A stretch of 6,053 nt of DNA from JBKEDC01 sp047974225 (lineage in GTDB: Bacteria; Bacteroidota; Bacteroidia; Bacteroidales; Prolixibacteraceae), in the NCBI GenBank assembly GCA_047974225.1, contig JBKECD010000165.1, positions 1 to 6,053 on the forward strand, given 5' to 3'. Under the pieces are notes generated by a model, which searched no databases, was not told the origin of the DNA, and was given only the letters and a program-made list of their open reading frames with translations. Each line of letters starts with the position of its first letter. Within the stretch, counting starts at the first letter, position 1. Below are positions 1 to 4,227 of this stretch, piece after piece. Made by a program: the position numbers and the translations under genes.

Positions 1-2
1 GC

Positions 3-103
3 GTTGTTCGGGCCCTCGATTTTGAGGGTAGATACAACAAATGAGTAGCGTTGACCCAGCTTGAGGTGTTGTTCGTGCCCTCGATTTTGAGGGTAGATAC
101 CTC
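3..103 (+). repeat. Two degenerate CRISPR repeats at the left end
   Basis: Repeat 1 (3-38) reads CGG where the consensus has AGT at repeat positions 7-9. Repeat 2 (68-103) has C instead of A at position 7 and ends CTC instead of AAC. Both share the A7C change, so they are related variants rather than independent errors. The altered end of repeat 2 weakens the GTTGT/ACAAC terminal pairing, while the central CCCTC/GAGGG stem is intact in both. Degeneration normally marks the old (leader-distal) end of an array. Confidence 0.85.
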
Positions 104-500
104 ATTTTAGTCGATAATCATATTGATATAATTGTTGTTAGTGCCCTCGATTTTGAGGGTAGATACAACGCCAAATTAAAGTCAATAACCTCGTGGTTTG
201 TTGTTAGTGCCCTCGATTTTGAGGGTAGATACAACAAAATTGAACTTAGGCATTTCTGCCTCAGTGTTGTTAGTGCCCTCGATTTTGAGGGTAGATACAA
301 CAGCCGTTAATGAAATTAAATTTTGGCATTTGTTGTTAGTGCCCTCGATTTTGAGGGTAGATACAACTAAAATAATTTTATTCGCTTAGCAGCTTCAGTT
401 GTTAGTGCCCTCGATTTTGAGGGTAGATACAACTGAAGTTAAATTTAGGCATTTCTGCCTCAATGTTGTTAGTGCCCTCGATTTTGAGGGTAGATACAAC
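3..500 (+). CRISPR. CRISPR array, type VI-B (Cas13b)-like, 8 repeats / 7 spacers
   Basis: Eight 36-bp repeats start at 3, 68, 134, 200, 266, 332, 398 and 465; the spacers are 29, 30, 30, 30, 30, 30 and 31 nt. Repeats 3-8 are identical. The repeat begins GTTGTTAGTG and ends TAGATACAAC. It carries a central CCCTC/GAGGG stem around a GATTTT loop and terminal GTTGT/ACAAC complementarity. Its length, ends, central stem and T-rich loop match known Cas13b direct repeats (for example those of Bergeyella, Porphyromonas and Prevotella), and the match is best in the plus orientation. Processed crRNAs should therefore run left to right as spacer followed by repeat. No cas gene is visible; cas13b is expected left of the window, and the array may also continue left. 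The Cas13b assignment rests on repeat similarity alone, but the antisense coding pattern of spacers 4, 5 and 7 supports RNA targeting. Confidence 0.93.
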
Positions 501-529
501 TATTACTGGAGGGTGTTCCCAAAGTAATA
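501..529 (+). terminator. Hairpin abutting the last CRISPR repeat, possible array terminator
   Basis: A 7-bp stem, TATTACT (501-507) with AGTAATA (523-529), encloses a second stem: either GGG (511-513) with CCC (518-520), or GGA (508-510) with TCC (517-519). It starts at the first base after the last repeat and is followed by the AT-rich TTATAAATTT. Position and structure suit a transcription end for a left-to-right precursor crRNA. There is no clean U-tract, so intrinsic termination is uncertain; a structured trailer or a recognition element at the array edge is also possible. Confidence 0.4.
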
Positions 530-562
530 TTTATAAATTTCATCCTTTCAATTTGCAACAGA

Positions 563-576
563 ACCCCTTCGGGGCT
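563..576. repeat. GC-rich inverted repeat
   Basis: CCCC (564-567) pairs with GGGG (571-574) around TTC, within an AT-rich gene-free spacer. An alternative fold uses a TTCG loop closed by CCC/GGG. No T-tract follows. It may be an RNA hairpin in the array trailer, or a diverged relative of the CCC/GGG palindromes farther right. Confidence 0.4.
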
Positions 577-630
577 ACGAAATAATATCAAATAATTTCC
601 AGATAAAACTTTTCAGACATCCTCTACGGT

Positions 631-646
631 ACGCCCTTGGGGGCGT
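631..646. repeat. Perfect inverted repeat ACGCCC-TTGG-GGGCGT
   Basis: A 6-bp perfect stem with a 4-base loop, centred at 638.5, is followed by TTTAG. It has the same general form (CCC, four bases, GGG) as the three palindromes at 678-774 but differs outside the core and lies 48 bp from the first of them, off their 40-41-bp pitch. It may be a fourth, weaker operator or a terminator for leftward or rightward transcripts; the sequence does not decide. Confidence 0.4.
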
Positions 647-677
647 TTAGGAACAATCCTGAATTAACCAACCCTGT

Positions 678-695
678 TACACCCGAAAGGGTGTA
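678..695. promoter_or_regulatory. Operator-like palindrome 1 upstream of hipB
   Basis: TACACCCGAAAGGGTGTA is a perfect 18-bp inverted repeat (7-bp arms, GAAA centre) centred at 686.5. It is the most upstream of three related palindromes before hipB and matches palindrome 2 at 17 of 18 positions. HipB-type HTH proteins bind inverted repeats as dimers, so autoregulation is the natural reading; binding itself is inferred. Confidence 0.6.
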
Positions 696-714
696 GTTGG
701 TGTGTTTGTAATTT

Positions 715-740
715 GTTTTATACCCGAAAGGGTGTAAAAC
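715..740. promoter_or_regulatory. Operator-like palindrome 2 over the hipB -33 region
   Basis: The 11-bp arms GTTTTATACCC (715-725) and GGGTGTAAAAC (730-740) flank GAAA; the only imperfect pair is T-G. Centred at 727.5, 41 bp from palindrome 1. It covers the place where a -33 element would lie for the TAnnTTTG at 753-760. It is not followed by a T-tract on either strand, which argues against an intrinsic terminator. Confidence 0.6.
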
Positions 741-752
741 AAAAAAATACAC

Positions 753-760
753 TACATTTG
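753..760 (+). promoter_or_regulatory. Bacteroidota -7 element for the hipBST operon
   Basis: TACATTTG matches the TAnnTTTG consensus exactly and would start transcription near 767, leaving about 14 bases of leader before the hipB ATG at 781. No TTG lies 19-21 bp upstream; that stretch is occupied by palindrome 2. The promoter may be intrinsically weak or dependent on the palindromes. Confidence 0.55.
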
Positions 761-774
761 TACCCCAAAGGGTA
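761..774. promoter_or_regulatory. Operator-like palindrome 3 over the predicted hipB start site
   Basis: TACCC-CAAA-GGGTA is centred at 767.5, 40 bp from palindrome 2. Over the 18-bp window 759-776 it matches palindrome 2 at 15 positions. It spans the expected transcription start (about 767) of the TAnnTTTG promoter and ends 6 bp before the hipB ATG, so a bound repressor would block initiation. Confidence 0.6.
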
Positions 775-780
775 TAAGCT

Positions 781-999
781 ATGAATACGGAATCAATCGC
801 AGCGTTTGTGAAGCAGATGCGCAAAGAACATGGTATGAACCAAATCGAGCTGTCGGAGAAAGCAGGTGTAGGCTTGCGTTTCATTCGCGAACTAGAGCAA
901 GGAAAAGAAACTCTTCGGCTCGATAAAGTCAATCAGGTGCTGATTCTCTTCGGTGCCAAAGTGGGAGTGGTGTCAATTCATAAAACTGAAAAATCATGA
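781..999 (+). CDS. hipB: HipB-like antitoxin/repressor, Y4mF-type HTH
   Basis: A 72-residue Cro/C1-type (XRE) helix-turn-helix protein. Residues about 8-60 form the DNA-binding fold: QMRKEHGMNQIELSEKAGV carries helices 1-2, GLRFIRELEQGKETLRLDKV is the recognition helix and following helix, and FGAKVGVVSIH is a C-terminal beta strand typical of HipB/Y4mF dimers. In this family HipB represses its own operon and takes part in controlling the kinase toxin encoded beside it. The start ATG lies just after a TAnnTTTG promoter and three palindromes that are plausible binding sites. Its stop overlaps the next gene (ATGA at 996-999), implying translational coupling. The HTH and gene order are visible; the antitoxin role is by family. 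It is a short, ordinary-length member with no sign of damage. Confidence 0.92.
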   Translation: MNTESIAAFVKQMRKEHGMNQIELSEKAGVGLRFIRELEQGKETLRLDKVNQVLILFGAKVGVVSIHKTEKS

Positions 1000-1322
1000 G
1001 GCGAGCGTTGATATACCACCAAGAACTATTGGCAGGAATCCTCACTGAAGATGAATATGGTTATACTTTTCAGTATGATGCGAACTACCTTCAGCTAGAG
1101 GAAGCACAAGCTATCAGCCTGACCATGCCGCTGACCGAACGCCCCTTTCAGGAGAAAATGCTATTTCCCTTTTTCGATGGACTAATACCCGAGGGATGGC
1201 TGCTGAATATCGCTGAAAAAAATTGGAAATTAAATCGCCAAGACCGTATGTCAATTCTGCTTGCTTGCTGCAAAGACTGCATTGGCTCGGTGAGCGTTGT
1301 CTCTATTCAAAAGGAGAAATAA
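996..1322 (+). CDS. hipS: HipS-like protein (free-standing HipA N-terminal domain)
   Basis: A 108-residue protein corresponding to the N-terminal subdomain that is fused to the kinase in classical HipA. Recognisable family features are the GILTEDEYGYTFQYDANYL segment (residues 14-32), the SLTMPL stretch (41-46), FFDGLIPEGWLL (59-70) and the C-terminal RMSILLACCKDCIGSVSVV (84-102), equivalent to the LL..G.DC.GAV motif of HipA. In tripartite HipBST systems, as characterised in enteropathogenic E. coli, this small protein rather than HipB neutralises the kinase; the Trp in the PEGW motif (W68 here) is a likely contact. It overlaps hipB by 4 bp and ends 2 bp before the hipT ATG. The stop is not a frameshift artefact, because the next gene has its own ribosome site, start and extra N-terminal motif. 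The HipS role is inferred from domain content and order. Confidence 0.87.
   Translation: MRRALIYHQELLAGILTEDEYGYTFQYDANYLQLEEAQAISLTMPLTERPFQEKMLFPFFDGLIPEGWLLNIAEKNWKLNRQDRMSILLACCKDCIGSVSVVSIQKEK
1311..1316 (+). promoter_or_regulatory. Shine-Dalgarno site for hipT
   Basis: AAGGAG lies inside the last codons of hipS and 8 bp before ATG 1325. Strong SD sites are uncommon in Bacteroidota, so this one helps decide the hipT start and shows that hipS and hipT are separately translated. Confidence 0.7.
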
Positions 1323-1324
1323 GT

Positions 1325-2266
1325 ATGGGAAAATGTTTGTATTGCTATCAAGATTTAGGAGAAACTAGGGGCGATTATCACCCTCGGTGTGCCAAGAAGA
1401 TATTCGACAACCAAACAGCACCGCTTCTGCCTTATTCAAAAGAAGACATCGCAAGTTTAGCTGAGCAAGTCATTCGCTCGCAGACCACACTGACTGGCGT
1501 GCAAGCCAAACTGTCGCTCGACATTTCGCCTGCCGAAGGAAACACAGCTCAGCGATTCACTATTGTGGGACTATGGGGGCGATTTATACTCAAGCCTCAA
1601 ACAGAATTATTCAATCAACTCCCCGAAGTGGAAGACCTCACGATGCATCTCGCAGAGCTTGCAAGGATTAAGGTTGTGCCCCACTCGCTCATTCGTTTTG
1701 CTGATGGCGAATTGGCTTACATCACTAAGCGCATCGACCGAACTGAAAAGGGCGCAAAATTGCCGATGGAGGATATGTGCCAATTATCGGAAAGGCTCAC
1801 AGAATACAAATACAAAGGTTCGTATGAACAAATAGCGAAACTCATCGCTCAATATTCATCGGTGGCTAAACTTGACTTGATAAACTTTTGGGAGCAAGTG
1901 ATTTTTTCATGGATTACAGGCAATGCCGATATGCACCTCAAGAACTTCTCGCTTTACTGCACTCGCAAAGGCTACTACTCCCTAACTCCTGCCTATGATT
2001 TAGTTTCGACAGCTTTGGTGATGCCCGAAGACACCGAAGAACTTGCATTGACTTTGAATGGCAAAAAACGCAAAATCAAGCGAACAGATTTTGAACTCGC
2101 TATGCAAAAAAGTGGACTAGAGGATAAAATCATCGCCAACATCTTTCGGAAGTTTTCCAAAGTTGCCGCCAAATGGGATGGCTTTATAGCCATTTCATGG
2201 CTTTCAGAAGAGGCAAAAGAACAATACAAGCAAATTATCCACGAGAAGCTAGGTCTGTTGGCCTGA
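1325..2266 (+). CDS. hipT: HipT-like serine/threonine kinase toxin (HipA C-terminal kinase)
   Basis: A 313-residue HipA-family kinase. The N-terminus has a Cys/His cluster, CLYC...YHPRC (C4, C7, H19, C22), that looks like a small zinc-binding knuckle. Kinase landmarks follow: a Gly-rich loop TTLTGVQAKLSL (54-65), ATP-binding Lys in RFILKP (K90), the KRID segment (135-138), catalytic Asp in GNADMHLKN (D202, N207), and metal-binding Asp in TPAYDLVST (D225). All key residues are present, so the enzyme should be active. E. coli HipA phosphorylates GltX and E. coli HipT phosphorylates TrpS, stalling translation; the substrate here is unknown. ATG 1325 is chosen because AAGGAG (1311-1316) sits 8 bp upstream; a longer ATG-initiated frame from 1223 would overlap hipS by 100 bp. 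The loop has Thr at the positions where HipT proteins carry regulatory Ser, so autophosphorylation control may differ. Confidence 0.9.
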   Translation: MGKCLYCYQDLGETRGDYHPRCAKKIFDNQTAPLLPYSKEDIASLAEQVIRSQTTLTGVQAKLSLDISPAEGNTAQRFTIVGLWGRFILKPQTELFNQLPEVEDLTMHLAELARIKVVPHSLIRFADGELAYITKRIDRTEKGAKLPMEDMCQLSERLTEYKYKGSYEQIAKLIAQYSSVAKLDLINFWEQVIFSWITGNADMHLKNFSLYCTRKGYYSLTPAYDLVSTALVMPEDTEELALTLNGKKRKIKRTDFELAMQKSGLEDKIIANIFRKFSKVAAKWDGFIAISWLSEEAKEQYKQIIHEKLGLLA

Positions 2267-2317
2267 ATTGCCATGCGGCAGTAGTCTAAATGTTAATTTA
2301 TCAATTCATACATTAAT

Positions 2318-2590
2318 GTGCAAACTCAATTTCGATGTTCGATATTGTCCATACACAACTGTGCATAGACTATATTGAGTCTGATATTGTCCATACACAA
2401 CTGTGCAAACTCAATTTCGATGTTCGATATTGTCCATACACAACTGTGCAAACTCAATTTCGATGTTCGATATTGTCCATACACAACTGTGCATAGACTA
2501 TATTGAGTTTGATATTGTCCATACACAACTGTGCATAGACCATATTGAGTTTGATATTGTCCATACATAACTGTACATAGACCATATCGC
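2318..2590. repeat. Minisatellite: 42/43-bp tandem units with two alternative linkers
   Basis: A 25-bp core starting GATATTGTCC and ending AACTGTGCA occurs at 2341, 2383, 2426, 2469, 2511 and 2553; the first five copies are identical and the last has two changes. A partial core (GTGCA) begins at 2318. Between cores lies linker A, AACTCAATTTCGATGTTC (18 bp, at 2323, 2408 and 2451), or linker B, TAGACTATATTGAGTTT and variants (17 bp, at 2366, 2494 and 2536). The order is A-core-B-core-A-core-A-core-B-core-B-core, with a decayed B-like tail to about 2590. The right end of B with the next base (ATTGAGTTTG) is the exact reverse complement of CAAACTCAAT at the core/linker A junction, so A and B units can pair. 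The mix of 42 and 43 bp breaks any reading frame. No function is recognised. Confidence 0.93.
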
Positions 2591-2621
2591 ATTGAATTTG
2601 TCGGCTTATTTCGACTAGAAG

Positions 2622-2652
2622 TTGTCTGCATCAAATAAAATCACTTCTTTTG
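2622..2652 (+). promoter_or_regulatory. Promoter of the ECF sigma factor gene
   Basis: TTG (2622-2624), a 20-bp spacer and TTCTTTTG (2645-2652) match the Bacteroidota pattern TTG-N19-21-TAnnTTTG with one mismatch. The predicted start near 2659 leaves about 9 bases before ATG 2668, which excludes the upstream in-frame TTG at 2650 as the start codon. Confidence 0.6.
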
Positions 2653-2667
2653 TCGAAATTCATCACT

Positions 2668-3231
2668 ATGAATCCAGCAAAAACCATCCATATCGCCCAA
2701 ATAAATGCAGGCAATCAGCAAGCATACCGATTGTTTTTCGATCGGAACTTCCTGCTGATGTGCCAATTCGCCGAGCGTTTTTTGGATGATGTCGATGCCA
2801 CAAAAGACGTGGTGCAAGAGGCTTTCATCAGGGCTTGGGAGCTGCGAGAAGAGTTTGAAGACCTCGGGCATCTGAAAGGATATCTCTATAAAATCATCCG
2901 CAACAAATGCCTCAACATCAAGCGCAATGCTCTAGTGGCGGAGCGCAATAAAGATGAGATACAATACCTCAGCAGCGAGAAGTTTTATAGAGACATTCTG
3001 GTGGAAGAGGAGATTTACAACTTCATCTGTCGGAAAATCGAAGATCTCCCCGAGATGCAACGACTTGTCATCAAGCACCATATCGACGGCTTATCAAACG
3101 AAGAAATCGCACAACTTCTGCACATCACCCCCAACACTGTGCGCACCCACAAGCAACGAGCAAAGGCAACACTCAAAATAGAACTCGACAGCTTGATGAG
3201 CGTCTTAATCATTTTACACCTTTCGCTTTAG
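2668..3231 (+). CDS. ECF-type RNA polymerase sigma-70 factor
   Basis: A 187-residue ECF sigma factor containing only regions 2 and 4. Region 2 spans about residues 14-87: the core-binding DVVQEAFIRAWE (47-58) and the -10-recognising helix LKGYLYKIIRNKCLNIKRN (69-87). A linker follows, then region 4 from about 124 to 172, with LPEMQRLVIKHHIDGLSNEEIAQLLHI and a recognition helix TPNTVRTHKQRAK. The hydrophobic C-terminal tail (SVLIILHLSL) is common in the expanded Bacteroidota ECF families. These proteins direct RNA polymerase to alternative promoters. No FecR-type anti-sigma gene or TonB receptor gene follows, which is the usual arrangement for polysaccharide or iron uptake, so its signal is unknown. 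ATG 2668 is chosen because the promoter at 2622-2652 covers the alternative TTG at 2650. A separate promoter precedes the next gene, so they need not be one operon. Confidence 0.93.
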   Translation: MNPAKTIHIAQINAGNQQAYRLFFDRNFLLMCQFAERFLDDVDATKDVVQEAFIRAWELREEFEDLGHLKGYLYKIIRNKCLNIKRNALVAERNKDEIQYLSSEKFYRDILVEEEIYNFICRKIEDLPEMQRLVIKHHIDGLSNEEIAQLLHITPNTVRTHKQRAKATLKIELDSLMSVLIILHLSL

Positions 3232-3238
3232 CCACCTC

Positions 3239-3269
3239 TTGGTAAAGCCATTAGAATGTATTACTTTTG
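3239..3269 (+). promoter_or_regulatory. Promoter of the transglycosylase-uvrA unit
   Basis: TTG (3239-3241), a 20-bp spacer and TACTTTTG (3262-3269) match the Bacteroidota primary-sigma consensus perfectly. It predicts a start near 3276 and a leader of about 19 bases before ATG 3295. It suggests that the downstream pair is transcribed by the housekeeping sigma rather than by the ECF factor encoded just upstream. Confidence 0.7.
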
Positions 3270-3294
3270 TTCGTTCTAAATTAGAAAAATAGTC

Positions 3295-4224
3295 ATGCGA
3301 AATTTCATAACTCATCTGGTGTATGCCGCTGGATTTATTGCACTCACTTGGGGTGCATATTATTTGCTCACTTCAGCCACTCGTCGAAACGAGCCCAGAG
3401 GAAGAGAGTCGGTGGAGCGAGTGCTATTCACTCCCCCACCCCCACCCTCTGAATTGATACTCTTCGATGAACGCATGCCACTAGAATATCCCGACGTGTA
3501 TGAAAGTCTCGACCGTGAAATCTTCACCAATTGCTATTATCATTCCGCCACCATCCGCATCCTCAAGCTCATGCCTCGCTTTGTGCCCATCATGAAGCCT
3601 ATTTTGGAAGCCGAAGGAGTGCCGACCGACTTTATTTATTTGGCAGTGGCTGAAAGTGCGCTCGACCCCTCAGCAGGCTCGCCCGCTGGAGCTGTCGGCA
3701 TGTGGCAATTCATGCGAAAAACAGCTCCCGAATACGGCTTGGAGGTCAATTCAGAAATTGACGAACGCTATCACGTGGAAAAATCCACCTATGCCGCTTG
3801 CAAATATTTCAAAAAAGCCTATGAGAAATTTGGCAACTGGACCGACGTGGCAGCAGCATACAACGCTGGAAGCGCCGGCATCAGTCGCCAGATGGAACGC
3901 CAAAATCAGTCGAATTATTACAACCTCCTGCTCAACTCCGAGACCGCTCGCTATGTCTTTCGCATTGCCGCACTAAAAGTCATCTTGGAAGACCCCGTGC
4001 GCTACGGATTTCAGGTGTCGGAGGAAATGCAATACGAAGCATGGAAAACTCGCGAGGTGGAAGTCTCCTACTCCATCGCCAACTTCCCCGAATGGTGCGC
4101 CTCGCAAGGCACAAGCTATAAAGTACTCAAGATTTTAAACCCATGGCTTCGAGAAGACCATCTGGAAAATCGAGCTAAAAAAACCTATTTCATTAAGCTC
4201 CCCCTTGCAGGAGAAAGAATCTAA
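3295..4224 (+). CDS. Membrane-anchored lytic murein transglycosylase (SLT domain, MltD-like)
   Basis: A 309-residue peptidoglycan-cleaving enzyme. Residues 7-26 form one hydrophobic segment after a short MRNF start, consistent with an uncleaved inner-membrane anchor or signal; a proline run (47-51) leads to the catalytic part. The SLT/goose-lysozyme-like domain runs from about 95 to 235: catalytic Glu in YLAVAESALDP (E120), GAVGMWQFM (132-140), AAAYNAGSAGI (187-196) and ETARYVFRIAALK (216-228). Such enzymes cut the MurNAc-GlcNAc bond to give 1,6-anhydro ends during wall turnover. The C-terminal stretch, with a YSIANFPEWCASQGTSYKVLK segment and an LNPWLR motif (281-286), resembles a divergent LysM-like wall-binding region often found in Bacteroidota homologues. 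It is shorter than E. coli MltD, which has clear LysM repeats. It has its own consensus promoter, and uvrA begins 3 bp after its stop. Confidence 0.9.
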   Translation: MRNFITHLVYAAGFIALTWGAYYLLTSATRRNEPRGRESVERVLFTPPPPPSELILFDERMPLEYPDVYESLDREIFTNCYYHSATIRILKLMPRFVPIMKPILEAEGVPTDFIYLAVAESALDPSAGSPAGAVGMWQFMRKTAPEYGLEVNSEIDERYHVEKSTYAACKYFKKAYEKFGNWTDVAAAYNAGSAGISRQMERQNQSNYYNLLLNSETARYVFRIAALKVILEDPVRYGFQVSEEMQYEAWKTREVEVSYSIANFPEWCASQGTSYKVLKILNPWLREDHLENRAKKTYFIKLPLAGERI

Positions 4225-4227
4225 GTT

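Noticed and set aside
118..389. Open frames on both strands through the left array
   Set aside because: They are translations of CRISPR repeats and spacers; the 66-bp period (divisible by 3) keeps a frame open by chance.
3..500. Type II or type V CRISPR assignment
   Set aside because: The Bacteroidota type II repeats I know (often 47 bp) and Cas12a repeats (ending in a TAGAT-type stem) differ; the ends and central stem here match Cas13b repeats.
715..740. Intrinsic terminator upstream of hipB
   Set aside because: The stem is strong, but no T-tract follows on either strand, and the same palindrome recurs at regular pitch, which fits an operator better.
624..932. Minus-strand frame of 102 codons opposite the start of hipB
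   Set aside because: It crosses the palindromes and promoter and runs antisense to the well-supported HTH gene; its translation resembles no known domain.
1223..1324. Longer N-terminus for hipT from ATG 1223
   Set aside because: It would overlap hipS by 100 bp in another frame; the extra residues show no HipA similarity, and the SD supports 1325.
996..2266. Frameshifted hipA pseudogene
   Set aside because: The downstream gene has its own SD and ATG and an N-terminal Cys/His motif, and all catalytic residues are kept; the arrangement matches functional split systems.
2318..2590. Second CRISPR array
   Set aside because: The intervening sequences are only 17-18 bp and are copies of two types instead of unique spacers.
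2326..2634. Minus-strand frame with YGQYQTQ-like peptide repeats
   Set aside because: It is a translation of the minisatellite. The 42/43-bp unit mix shifts the frame mid-array, which a real repeat protein would not tolerate.
2650..2667. TTG start for the sigma factor at 2650
   Set aside because: It falls inside the predicted -7 element, upstream of the expected transcription start.
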